In this document: in pieces, positions 1 through 7,894 of the stretch
How positions within the stretch are numbered: the stretch's first letter is position 1
Layout: every line of letters begins with the position of its first letter
Assembly (NCBI RefSeq): GCF_006715095.1
Contig: NZ_VFMO01000001.1
Location: 620,001-684,000, forward strand
Reading direction: 5' to 3'
DNA from: Yimella lutea
Lineage (GTDB): Bacteria > Actinomycetota > Actinomycetes > Actinomycetales > Dermatophilaceae
DNA length: 64,000 bases
The notes under the pieces: generated by a model
Database searches by the model: none
Told to the model about the DNA's origin: nothing
Seen by the model: the letters and a program-made list of their open reading frames with translations, nothing else
Made by a program: the position numbers and the translations under genes

Positions 1-1677
1 GGCGACGAGTTCGCGAGCGCCGATCCGGTGATCCGTCCGGCCAACAAGAAGCAGACCAGCGCCGACCTGCAGGTCAACGCGGCGATGGCGCTGGCGAAGA
101 AGGCCGGCAAGAACCCGCGCGAGGTCGCGCAGTCGATCGCGGCCGACCTGCCGCCCGACGACCTGATCGAGTCGGTTGAGGTCGCCGGTCCCGGCTTCCT
201 CAATGTCACCCTGCACTCGCGATGGATCGCCGAAGCAGCCGCGTCGATGATCGGTGAGCCTTTGCTCGGCACGGTGCTTCCCGAGCAGCAGACGATCGTC
301 ATCGACTATTCCTCGCCCAACGCGGCCAAGGAGATGCATGTCGGGCACCTGCGCACCACCGTCGTGGGCGACTCACTCGCGCGAACGCTGGAGTTCCTCG
401 GGCACGACGTCATTCGCCAGAACCACCTCGGCGACTGGGGCACCGCCTTCGGCATGCTGGTCGAGCATCTCCTCGAAGTCGGCGATGGCAGCGATGACGC
501 AAAGCTGCTGACCATCGACCCCAACGCGTTCTATCGCGCCGCGCGGGCGAAGTTCGATGCGGACGCAGACTTTGCCACTCGCGCTCGTGCCCGTGTCGCG
601 ACCCTGCAGGGTGGCGACCCCGACAGCCTGCGGCTGTGGAGGGAGATCCTCGACCTCACCAAGGGCTACCTGCGCCGGGTCTACTCCGTTCTCGGGGTCA
701 CCCTCACCGACGACGACATCGCCGGGGAGTCGTCCTACAACGATGAGCTTGCCGAGGTGTGCAAGACGTTGGAGGACAAGGGAATTGCCGTCATGAGCGA
801 CGGCGCTCTGTGCATCTTCTCCGACGAGTTCACCGGACGCGACGACAAACCGGTGCCGCTGATCATCCGTAAGTCCGACGGCGGATACGGCTACGCGACG
901 ACCGACCTCGCGACGATTCGTCGCCGTTCGCTGCAGATGAAGGCCGACCGCGCGATCTACGTCGTGGGCGCGCCGCAGAACCTGCACTTCCGCATGGTCT
1001 GGGCCGCCGCCGACAAGGCCGGCTGGATCAAGGGCACCGAGCCCGTCCACGTGCAGATCGGCAACGTCGTGGGCACGGACGGCAAGATCCTGAAGACCCG
1101 GTCGGGCGACCTGGTGTCGCTGCAGTCGCTGGTCGACGCCGCGCTGGAGCGGGCCGCGACCGTGGTGGCCGAGTCGCGTCCGGAGCTGGATGAGCAGACC
1201 CGCGCCACCATCGCCCACCAGGTGGGGGTCGCCGCGATCAAGTACGCCGATCTGTCGGTCAGCCACGACTCCGGTTACACCTTCGACCTCGACCGGATGG
1301 TCGCCTTCCAGGGCAACACCGGTCCGTACCTGCAGTACGCGACCGCCCGTATTCGTTCGATCCTGGCCCGTGCGGACGTCGTCGACCCGAAGGGTCCGAT
1401 CGTGCTCGGCGAGCCGGCCGAGCGCGACCTCGCCCTGAAGGTGCTGGAGTTCGGCTCGGTCGTCAACCAGGTCGGCGAGAGCCTCGAACCGCACAAACTC
1501 GCCGCGTACCTGTTCGAGCTGGCGACCACTTTCACCGCGTTCTACGAGGCGTGCCCGGTGCTCAAGGCCGAGGACGCCGCCGTCCGTGACTCGCGCCTGG
1601 CGCTGTGCCGGCTGACCCTCGAGGTGCTGACCCGCGGCTTGTCGTTGCTCGGCATCGAGGCGCCCGACCAAATGTAG
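1..1677 (+). CDS. argS: Arginyl-tRNA synthetase (5' end outside window)
   Basis: Class I arginyl-tRNA synthetase, which charges tRNA-Arg in the cytoplasm. The reading frame is open from base 1, so the true start is upstream; the GTG at 28 is internal. In order one sees the end of the N-terminal tRNA-binding domain, the HIGH-type motif HVGH (bases 337-348, inside SPNAAKEMHVGHLR), the catalytic Rossmann fold, the degenerate KMSKS region (GTDGKILKTRSGD) and the C-terminal anticodon-binding DALR domain with the family's usual end (GIEAPDQM). About 558 residues are visible, close to the full length of the family. It converges on the lipoprotein hydrolase gene, with a nested palindrome in between. 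Confidence 0.97.
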   Translation, partial: GDEFASADPVIRPANKKQTSADLQVNAAMALAKKAGKNPREVAQSIAADLPPDDLIESVEVAGPGFLNVTLHSRWIAEAAASMIGEPLLGTVLPEQQTIVIDYSSPNAAKEMHVGHLRTTVVGDSLARTLEFLGHDVIRQNHLGDWGTAFGMLVEHLLEVGDGSDDAKLLTIDPNAFYRAARAKFDADADFATRARARVATLQGGDPDSLRLWREILDLTKGYLRRVYSVLGVTLTDDDIAGESSYNDELAEVCKTLEDKGIAVMSDGALCIFSDEFTGRDDKPVPLIIRKSDGGYGYATTDLATIRRRSLQMKADRAIYVVGAPQNLHFRMVWAAADKAGWIKGTEPVHVQIGNVVGTDGKILKTRSGDLVSLQSLVDAALERAATVVAESRPELDEQTRATIAHQVGVAAIKYADLSVSHDSGYTFDLDRMVAFQGNTGPYLQYATARIRSILARADVVDPKGPIVLGEPAERDLALKVLEFGSVVNQVGESLEPHKLAAYLFELATTFTAFYEACPVLKAEDAAVRDSRLALCRLTLEVLTRGLSLLGIEAPDQM

Positions 1678-1700
1678 GCGCCGTCCACGGTCCTCCCGAC

Positions 1701-1766
1701 GAGGGCACGCCAGATGCACGAGGGCACTCCGTATACGGAGTGCCCTGATGCATTTGGAGTGCCCTC
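1701..1766. terminator. Nested palindrome between convergent genes
   Basis: A perfect 26-bp palindrome at 1721-1746 (agggcactcc/gtatac/ggagtgccct) sits inside a second, imperfect inverted repeat whose arms are 1701-1719 and about 1748-1766 (roughly 16 of 19 positions pair). It lies between the 3' ends of argS and the hydrolase gene and could stop transcription from both sides. The nested design with repeated gggcac blocks also fits a REP-type mobile repeat. Confidence 0.7.
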
Positions 1767-1776
1767 GCCGGGACGG

Positions 1777-3585
1777 TCAGTCGCGCGGCGCGGTGTTCTT
1801 CGGCGTCAGCAACTCGTCCAGGACCGCTCCGAGGACGGCGAGCAGCGCCTTCTTCCATTGCGGCGTCGGGTCGACCGGCATCGCCAGCTTCTCGCCCTCG
1901 GGGTCGAAGCCGACCTTGTGCACTTCCTTGTCCTTCGGCAGCGCGATGCCGGGGCAGACCGAGTCCTTGTCCATCAGCTTGCCGTTCTGCAGGAAGCCGT
2001 AGGTCTGCTGCTCGACGCACAGGTTGCCGCTACCCAGCACGGCACCGTGGTTGCCCTGGTCGTTGACCGCGAGGAAGCGGGTGTTCTTGGACGCCTTGTG
2101 CGCCTTCAGCCCGCCTTCGTACGCGGTCGCCGGGTCGTTCTCGGTCTGCACCAGCAGCATCTGCGGCGCCTTCGAGGTGTCGACCTTCATGTCCTGTGCC
2201 TTGTAGGGCCAGTACGCGCACTCGTTCGCCATGTCGAAGTAGCCGACGAGCGGGTACTTCTGGCCGTCCTGCTTGGCACGGTCGACGTACGACTTCTCGT
2301 CCTTGTTCCACGAGGTGTCGTTGCAGCGGATCGCCATGAACACGGTGTTCTGGTTGCGGGAGTCGTCGATGTCCTTCTTGGTGCGGCCGCCGCCGGCAGC
2401 ACCCTCGGCGGTGCGCAGCGCCTCCGCGTCACCGTTCATCGCCTGCTTCAGCAGCGCCAGTAGCGCACCGGAGCTCTGGAAACCGCGGTCGCTGTACAGC
2501 GTCTGGGCGACGATGTTGTCGATGATCATCGGCTCGAACTGGCCGAGCTTGCCCTCGCCCGCAGCCTTGCGGATGTCCTCGTAGGAGGCGTTGACGTCGT
2601 CCGGGGTCGAGCCGAGGTCGTAGGTGGTGTTCTGGCGGGCCAGCCACGGCAGCAGCTGATCCTTGAAACGGCGCTGGAACGACATCGGCTGGGTGGCCCA
2701 GCTCGACTGCAGTGTGCCGGTGAACTCGGTGTTGCTGTCCAGCACGAAGCGTCCGACCTGCTTGGGGAACAGCGTCGAGTAGTACGCCCCGAGCCAGGTG
2801 CCGGCGCTCACGCCGTAGTAGTCGACGGTCTCGACCTTCAACAACTGGCGGACGAGTTCGTGGTCACGCGCAGTATTGGCCGTGGTGATGTACGGCAGCA
2901 GATCGCCGTTCTCACGCGCGCACTCGTCCACGGTCTTCTTCGCGGCGGTCTGCAGGGCCGAGATGTCGGTGTCGGACAGGTTGCGGTAGTCGGTGACACC
3001 GCGCGCGGAGTACGACTTGCAGGTCAGCCGCGTCCCGCCGCCGACGCCGCGGGGGTCGATGCCGATGACCACGTGGCTCTCGCCGAGCGGGGACAGTGCC
3101 GCGGTGATCACCGAGAAGGCACCGGCCGGTCCGCCGGGGCCGCCGGGATTGGTCATCAGGACGCGGTGGTTCTCGCCCTTGGCCGGCTTGGTGCGGGTGA
3201 CCATCACCTCGATCTCGCCCTTGCCAGGGTCGCTGTAGTCCTTCGGCACCTTGATCTTGGCGCATTCGCTGCGGTCGTTGACCGGGGCCAGGTCACGCAG
3301 ACTGAAGGACTTGAGTTCCTTCACATCGTCGGTGCAGGTGTCCTTGCTCCACTGCATCTGCTGGGCGGTGTACTTGCTGAGGTCGGCGCCGGTGGGGGAG
3401 AGCTTGCCGTCGCCGGCAGCCGTCGTGTCGCCACCGCCGCCGTTCGCCGATGTCGAGGTCGTGGTCGTCGTCGACGAACCGGTGTTCTTGGAGCCTTCGC
3501 TGTCGCCGTTGCAACCAGCCAGCGTCGCCGCCAACGTGACCACCGTCGTCGCGGTCAACGCCCGCGTCCCCCACTTGTGCGCCAT
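1777..3585 (-). CDS. Secreted alpha/beta-hydrolase lipoprotein, TAP-like C-terminus
   Basis: Predicted exported lipoprotein peptidase or esterase of the tripeptidyl-aminopeptidase type (relatives: Streptomyces SlpD/SlpE, mycobacterial CaeA/Hip1). The 602-residue protein begins MAHKWGTRALTATT, with a signal peptide and a lipobox LAGC (Cys25), followed by a Ser/Thr/Gly-rich linker. The nucleophile elbow is GVSAG in YYGVSAGTWLGAYY. A late Asp (TENDPATAY) and His (DQGNHGAVLGSGNLC) complete the triad in the TAP-like C-terminal domain. An ATG at 3585 with an upstream aggag/agggga Shine-Dalgarno is chosen over a 44-residue extension that would run into the end of galE. It lies 79 bp downstream of galE on the same strand. 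The exact substrate is unknown. Confidence 0.9.
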   Translation of the reverse strand: MAHKWGTRALTATTVVTLAATLAGCNGDSEGSKNTGSSTTTTTSTSANGGGGDTTAAGDGKLSPTGADLSKYTAQQMQWSKDTCTDDVKELKSFSLRDLAPVNDRSECAKIKVPKDYSDPGKGEIEVMVTRTKPAKGENHRVLMTNPGGPGGPAGAFSVITAALSPLGESHVVIGIDPRGVGGGTRLTCKSYSARGVTDYRNLSDTDISALQTAAKKTVDECARENGDLLPYITTANTARDHELVRQLLKVETVDYYGVSAGTWLGAYYSTLFPKQVGRFVLDSNTEFTGTLQSSWATQPMSFQRRFKDQLLPWLARQNTTYDLGSTPDDVNASYEDIRKAAGEGKLGQFEPMIIDNIVAQTLYSDRGFQSSGALLALLKQAMNGDAEALRTAEGAAGGGRTKKDIDDSRNQNTVFMAIRCNDTSWNKDEKSYVDRAKQDGQKYPLVGYFDMANECAYWPYKAQDMKVDTSKAPQMLLVQTENDPATAYEGGLKAHKASKNTRFLAVNDQGNHGAVLGSGNLCVEQQTYGFLQNGKLMDKDSVCPGIALPKDKEVHKVGFDPEGEKLAMPVDPTPQWKKALLAVLGAVLDELLTPKNTAPRD

Positions 3586-3664
3586 GTCCCCTGCTCCTGG
3601 TCGATTGAGTCCTGCCGGGAGCCTAGACGGACTCGAGCGGGTAGATGGTTCCTGGTGCAGACCG

Positions 3665-4684
3665 TCAGCCGGGGAAGCCCTGAGGATTCGCCGACTGCCA
3701 ACGCCAGGTGTCGGCACACATGTCCTCGATGGACTTCGTTGTGCGCCAGCCGAGTTCGTGCAACGCGCGGGTCGGATCGGCGTACGTCACCGGCAGATCA
3801 CCGGCGCGGCGAGGTCCGACCTCGTACGGGATCTCGACTCCGGTGGCCGTACGGAACGCGTTGATCATGGCCAATACGGACGTCGGCACGCCGGTGCCGA
3901 GGTTGAACGCGCGTACCGGTTCGGCCATCGCGGCGATGTGCTCCAGTGCGGCGAGGTGCCCGGCGGCGAGGTCTTCCACGTGGATGTAGTCGCGCTCGCA
4001 GGTGCCGTCGGCGGTGTCGTAGTCGTCACCGAACACGGTCAGCTTCTCCCGGCGTCCGACCGCGACCTGGGAGATGAACGGCATCAAGTTGTTCGGGATG
4101 CCCTGCGGGTCCTCGCCGATCGTGCCGGACGGGTGCGCGCCGACCGGGTTGAAATAGCGCAGCAGCGCGACCCGCATGCCGGGTGTCGCACGGGCGACAT
4201 CGCCGATGATCTGCTCGTTCATCACCTTCGTCCAGCCGTACGGGTTGGACGACTGCAGTGGTCGGTAGTCCTCCTGGGACGGCTGCGGGGACTCATCGCC
4301 GTACACCGTCGCCGAGGACGAGAACACCAGGCGGTGGACGCCGTGCGTCGCCATCGCGCGCAGCAGACTGAACGTGCTGTCCAGGTTGTTGCGGTAGTAC
4401 TGCAGCGGCTTCTCGACACTCTCGCCGACGGCCTTGTGCCCGGCGAAGTGGATCACCGCGTCGAACCGCTCGGCCGCGAACAGCGCCTCGGTCTTGTCGG
4501 GGTCGCACAGGTCGAACGCGTGCAGCGGGATGTGGCCGCCGACAAGCTGCTCGACCCGTGCCACGGCGCTCGCCTTGCTGTTGTCGAAATCGTCGACGAC
4601 GGTCACGTCGTGCCCGGCCTGCTTGAGCTGAACGACCGTGTGCGAACCGATGAAGCCGGCCCCACCGGCGACGAGAACATGCAT
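3665..4684 (-). CDS. galE: UDP-glucose 4-epimerase
   Basis: Interconverts UDP-glucose and UDP-galactose in the Leloir pathway and for cell-envelope sugars; an extended SDR with bound NAD. The 339-residue protein starts MHVLVAGGAGFIGSH, with the GxxGxxG dinucleotide motif at residues 7-13, the SSSATVYG catalytic Ser/Thr region near 122-129 and the YxxxK pair at Tyr149/Lys153 (NPYGWTK). Full length for the family. No Shine-Dalgarno is seen; a TAGGGT hexamer ends 6 nt before the ATG. The downstream lipoprotein gene has its own ribosome binding site and may be co-transcribed. Confidence 0.95.
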   Translation of the reverse strand: MHVLVAGGAGFIGSHTVVQLKQAGHDVTVVDDFDNSKASAVARVEQLVGGHIPLHAFDLCDPDKTEALFAAERFDAVIHFAGHKAVGESVEKPLQYYRNNLDSTFSLLRAMATHGVHRLVFSSSATVYGDESPQPSQEDYRPLQSSNPYGWTKVMNEQIIGDVARATPGMRVALLRYFNPVGAHPSGTIGEDPQGIPNNLMPFISQVAVGRREKLTVFGDDYDTADGTCERDYIHVEDLAAGHLAALEHIAAMAEPVRAFNLGTGVPTSVLAMINAFRTATGVEIPYEVGPRRAGDLPVTYADPTRALHELGWRTTKSIEDMCADTWRWQSANPQGFPG

Positions 4685-4690
4685 GAGCGC

Positions 4691-4696
4691 ACCCTA
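4691..4696 (-). promoter_or_regulatory. Leaderless -10 element of galE
   Basis: TAGGGT (minus strand) lies 6 nt upstream of the galE ATG; it fits TANNNT and there is no Shine-Dalgarno, which suggests a leaderless transcript. Confidence 0.5.
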
Positions 4697-4798
4697 CTTT
4701 CCATCGTCCCCGACCGGTTCGGGAACGACCTCTGACCGGCGTTCTGTTGCGTGCCGCTACCGTCCCCGTCGGCTCGGACGTCCTGACACTATGGACCG

Positions 4799-5362
4799 GT
4801 GAATTCCGTGCCGTGGACCCCGGAGCACGCCGCCACCGTGCGGCGCGCGCCGTTGTCGAAACAGCGTGGCGGCTACAACTGCGACGATGTCGACCGCTAT
4901 CTGCAGCACGTCGTCGCCCTGATGCGCGCCCGCCGCGAGGTGCCCTCCGCGCCGTTGTCCGGGCTGCGTCGCTCGCCGCTCAAGCAGGGCTATTCGCCGG
5001 CCGCCGTCGAGGCATTGTTCGGCCACATTGCTGATTGGCAGAGCGAGTTGGCGGCGCCGAAGCGCGCCCCTGCCGAAGCGATGGCAGCTGCCGTGCCGCA
5101 GCGTCCGTACTGGACTCCGCAGCAACTCGACTGGGTGCGTGAATCGAACTTCCGGCCGGCCCGTGGCAAGCGCGGCTACGCCGAGGACGAGGTCGACTCC
5201 TTCCTCGACCGGGTGCTCATCGCGATGACCAAGGGGGAGGAGTTGCCCGACATCGACTCGGTGCGCTTCTACCCGCCCCGCGCTGGTCGCGCGGGTTACG
5301 AGGCGCTCGCGGTCGACAAGTTCCTGGACGACCTCAAGCGCCTGCGCCCCATCCTGCGCTGA
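4799..5362 (+). CDS. DivIVA-domain protein
   Basis: A 187-residue protein with three short helical repeats of the DivIVA-domain type found in actinobacterial Wag31/SepF-associated proteins: RGGYNCDDVDRYLQHV near residues 23-38, a weaker GYSPAAVEALF near 64, and KRGYAEDEVDSFLDRVL near 121-137; a last GYEALAVDKFLDDL lies near the C-terminus. Each resembles the membrane-sensing crossed helix followed by a coil start. A role in polar growth or division is an inference from the family. The GTG at 4799 is taken as start; a second in-frame GTG is three codons later. It is divergent from galE. Confidence 0.75.
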   Translation: MNSVPWTPEHAATVRRAPLSKQRGGYNCDDVDRYLQHVVALMRARREVPSAPLSGLRRSPLKQGYSPAAVEALFGHIADWQSELAAPKRAPAEAMAAAVPQRPYWTPQQLDWVRESNFRPARGKRGYAEDEVDSFLDRVLIAMTKGEELPDIDSVRFYPPRAGRAGYEALAVDKFLDDLKRLRPILR

Positions 5363-5637
5363 GCGGCACGCTGGTCGAGTAGGTGCGAGCCCCTGGGCGA
5401 GTGCCGCGATCGAGACCATGGTGACGCGATACGCGGAGCCGGGTTGAATGTGGTTGCGTTCCAGCGGATCTCGCGTTGGTTTCGGCGCGTACGGATTCGT
5501 TCCTCATCCGTACGGCTCAACCAGCGGTGGTAGGTGAGTCCACACATCACGCAGTCCGGGGCGCAATCTTCGCTGGTTGAGCCGCGGGACTGACGGAGGA
5601 ATTCCCGGGGGCTGTCATCGACGGCGGGCAGGATCAT
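5296..5637 (-). CDS. Small Cys-containing ORF, coupled to paaI, repeat-invaded
   Basis: Its ATG overlaps the paaI stop (ATGA), so it could be translated with it. The 113-residue product has a short Cys cluster (CAPDCVMCG, residues about 26-34) and then becomes Arg/Ser-rich. Bases 5475-5526, encoding roughly RWLSRTDEERIRTRRNQREI, are a palindromic repeat, and the last part runs antisense over the end of the DivIVA-domain gene. Probably only the first 40 residues or so reflect an original small gene. Not recognised; possibly a broken remnant. Confidence 0.35.
   Translation of the reverse strand: MILPAVDDSPREFLRQSRGSTSEDCAPDCVMCGLTYHRWLSRTDEERIRTRRNQREIRWNATTFNPAPRIASPWSRSRHSPRGSHLLDQRAAQRRMGRRRLRSSRNLSTASAS
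5368..5419. repeat. Dispersed ~52-bp repeat, copy 1
   Basis: Runs from cgctggtcgagtaggtgcga to gccgcgatcgagaccatg. It matches, in inverse orientation, the repeat at 16804-16862, and a more diverged copy lies at 42209-42252. The ends TGGTC and GACCA are inverted. It sits just after the DivIVA-domain stop codon. Confidence 0.7.
5475..5583. repeat. GGTTGAG/CGAAACC palindromic repeat pair
   Basis: On the minus strand an element runs from CGCTGGTTGAGCCGTACGGA to CGCCGAAACCAAC (5526-5475), with inner arms CGTACGGAT/ATCCGTACG. A second CGCTGGTTGAGCCG end is at 5570-5583, inverted with respect to 5513-5526. The GGTTGAG...CGAAACC ends resemble REP-type elements common in Micrococcales. The element falls inside the small ORF downstream of paaI. 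Confidence 0.65.
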
Positions 5638-6086
5638 GACTTCTCCTCGGTGGTGCGTGCCGGCAGGCTGCGCGATCGTCCGCGGAATTCTGCGATCAGA
5701 GCGCCGTCTGATTCACGGGTGATCGTGACATCGGTGATTCCGCTACGTCCGAACCGTGCGCGTTCGGTTGCCACACAGCGCAATTCGTCACCGAGGTGAG
5801 CGCTGGTCACGAAGGTCACGTCTGCTCCGGAGGCCACGGTGAGTTGCCCGGACGCGTTGCACGCGAGCGCGAACGTCGAGTCGGCCATCGTGAACAGGTA
5901 GCCACCGTGCGCGATGTCGTGCCCGTTCACCTGATCCGCGCCGATCGTCATCGTGGTTTCGGCGTGACCGAGGCCGTCGGTGACCCCGACGGCGAGCAAC
6001 CGGATGCCGAGGCGGGAGGAGGCGCGGTCCTCGCGCCACATGCGGTGGACGTGTTCGAGGTCAGCTCCGACTTCATCCGTGGCCAT
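5634..6086 (-). CDS. paaI: PaaI-type hotdog thioesterase
   Basis: Hotdog-fold hydroxyphenylacetyl-CoA thioesterase that removes dead-end acyl-CoA intermediates of the phenylacetate pathway. The signature is the helix-strand block VNGHDIAHGGYLFTMADSTF, matching the PaaI NGHG..HGG..F..AD..F pattern, followed by the YxCN-like ALACNASGQ segment. About 150 residues from the ATG at 6086; two upstream ATGs (6095, 6125) are possible but add a non-conserved leader. Divergent from paaN, which supports a phenylacetate role. The 60-bp region between them holds an inverted repeat, gtaac-N9-gttac at 6119-6137, as a possible operator. Confidence 0.85.
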   Translation of the reverse strand: MATDEVGADLEHVHRMWREDRASSRLGIRLLAVGVTDGLGHAETTMTIGADQVNGHDIAHGGYLFTMADSTFALACNASGQLTVASGADVTFVTSAHLGDELRCVATERARFGRSGITDVTITRESDGALIAEFRGRSRSLPARTTEEKS

Positions 6087-6134
6087 GTGACGCATGGTTG
6101 CATAACTGCATGTGATCTGTAACACGTTGGCCGT

Positions 6135-6140
6135 TACGAT
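6135..6140 (+). promoter_or_regulatory. Leaderless -10 element of paaN
   Basis: TACGAT ends 6 nt before the paaN ATG with no Shine-Dalgarno. It lies at the right arm of the gtaac/gttac inverted repeat, so a repressor bound there would block the promoter. Confidence 0.5.
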
Positions 6141-6146
6141 GAGACG

Positions 6147-7862
6147 ATGACTGCTGCAGACCAGACCACCGCATCCGCCGAGACCTCCACCGGCTCAAAG
6201 TTCGATTCGGTGCTCGATGACGCGCTCGCAGCCCTTGCCGGGCGCACCTACTTCTCGCGTTACCCCGAATCACCCTCGCCCCGCGTCTACGGCGAAACCG
6301 CCGCCGCACAAGGACTTTCCGCCTACGAGGGCCGCCTCGGCAAGCCGTTCGAGGGCCTTCAGGGTGCCTTCGACGACACCACCGTCGGCGACGAGGTCTC
6401 GCCCTACGGCCCGACGCTCGGTGTCGCCTACCCACACCTCGACGTCGACGCGGCCATGGCGGCAGCGACGGACGCGATCCCGGCCTGGCGCGATGCCGGC
6501 CCGCGCAGGCGGGCGCTGGTGCTGATCGAGGCACTGGACGCGTTGAACAAGCAGTCGTTCGAAATCGGCAACGCGGTGCACCACACGTCCGGCCAGCCGT
6601 TCGTGATGGCCTTCCAGGCGGGCGGACCGCAGGCCCAGGACCGCGGCCTCGAGGCCGTCGCCGCGGCGTACGCCGAGCAGTCACGCGTCCCCGAGAGCGT
6701 CACCTGGGAGAAACCGGGCAAAGGCGAACCGCTGCGGATGCAGAAGGACTACCGCATCGTGCCGCGCGGGGTCGCCCTCGTCGTCGGCTGCAACACCTTC
6801 CCGACCTGGAACGCCTACCCGGGTATCTTCGCCTCGCTCGCCACCGGCAACGCGGTCGTCATCAAGCCGCACCCACGCGCGATCCTGCCGCTCGCCATCA
6901 CCGTCGAAACGCTGCAGCAAACGTTGAGCGACAACGGTTTCGACCCCAAACTCGTCCAGCTCGCCCCCGAAGCCGATGGCGAAGGCCTGGCCAAGACGCT
7001 CGCCGAGCGCGATGAGGTCAAGATCATCGACTACACCGGCGGCCCGACTTTCGGTGCCTGGCTCGAACGTGAGGGCGCGGCCCGTGGGCAGCAGGTTTAT
7101 ACCGAGAAGGCCGGCGTCAACACGGTCGTGGTCGACTCCACCGACAACGTCCGGGCGATGCTGGGCAACCTCGCGTTCTCGCTCAGCCTCTACTCCGGGC
7201 AGATGTGCACCACCCCGCAGAACATCTACCTGCCCAAAGACGGCATCGACACCGACGAGGGACACCTGTCGTTCGAGGAGTTCGGTGCCAAGCTCGGCGG
7301 CGCGATCGGCAAGCTCACCGGTGAGGACGAGAAGGCGGTCGAGATTCTCGGCGCGACGGTCAACGACGACGTCCGCGCCCGAGCCGGATCGCTCGACAAG
7401 ATCGCCTCGGACGCCGGCGGCTCCGTCGTCGCCGACACCCGCCAGGTCACGCACCCGAAGTACCCGGACGCCGTGGTCCGGACTCCGGGCTTGATCGGTG
7501 TGGGTGTGGAGGCGCAGGGCGCGTACACCACCGAGCAGTTCGGTCCGGTGACCTTCCTCATCGGCACCGACGGCACCGACCAGTCACTGTCGACCTTCCG
7601 CGACACCGTCCGCAAGCACGGCGCGATGACCGCTTCCGTGTACTCGACCGACGAGGCCGTGCTCGACAAGGCGCGGGACGCCGCAATGGACGCCGGTGTG
7701 GCGCTCTCGGAGAACCTGCTCGGCCAGGTCTTCGTCAACCAGACCGCTGCATTCAGCGACTACCACGGCACCGGTGCCAACCCGGCCGCCAACGCCGCGT
7801 ACGCCGACAGCGCGTTCGTGGCCGGGCGCTTCCGGGTGATCACCGCTCGCCGCCACGTCTGA
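6147..7862 (+). CDS. paaN: Phenylacetate degradation protein PaaN (aldehyde dehydrogenase family)
   Basis: Aldehyde dehydrogenase-fold protein of the phenylacetate catabolon, the stand-alone PaaN type lacking the PaaZ hydratase domain. Over 571 residues one sees the NAD-binding core (GVALVVGCNTFPTWNAYPG near 208-226, VVIKPHPRAILP near 237-248), the general-base region (VYTEKAG, Glu320) and the catalytic Cys354 in YSGQMCTTPQN. Full length for PaaN. It is divergent from paaI; no paaABCDE ring-epoxidase genes are in the window, so the pathway must be completed elsewhere. The exact substrate within the pathway is less certain than the family. Confidence 0.9.
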   Translation: MTAADQTTASAETSTGSKFDSVLDDALAALAGRTYFSRYPESPSPRVYGETAAAQGLSAYEGRLGKPFEGLQGAFDDTTVGDEVSPYGPTLGVAYPHLDVDAAMAAATDAIPAWRDAGPRRRALVLIEALDALNKQSFEIGNAVHHTSGQPFVMAFQAGGPQAQDRGLEAVAAAYAEQSRVPESVTWEKPGKGEPLRMQKDYRIVPRGVALVVGCNTFPTWNAYPGIFASLATGNAVVIKPHPRAILPLAITVETLQQTLSDNGFDPKLVQLAPEADGEGLAKTLAERDEVKIIDYTGGPTFGAWLEREGAARGQQVYTEKAGVNTVVVDSTDNVRAMLGNLAFSLSLYSGQMCTTPQNIYLPKDGIDTDEGHLSFEEFGAKLGGAIGKLTGEDEKAVEILGATVNDDVRARAGSLDKIASDAGGSVVADTRQVTHPKYPDAVVRTPGLIGVGVEAQGAYTTEQFGPVTFLIGTDGTDQSLSTFRDTVRKHGAMTASVYSTDEAVLDKARDAAMDAGVALSENLLGQVFVNQTAAFSDYHGTGANPAANAAYADSAFVAGRFRVITARRHV

Positions 7863-7882
7863 TTCCGCGCGGCGGATTGGGT

Positions 7883-7888
7883 TAGCGT
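7883..7888 (+). promoter_or_regulatory. Leaderless -10 element of Nudix gene
   Basis: TAGCGT ends 6 nt before the GTG start at 7895; no Shine-Dalgarno is present. Confidence 0.45.
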
Positions 7889-7894
7889 CGGATC

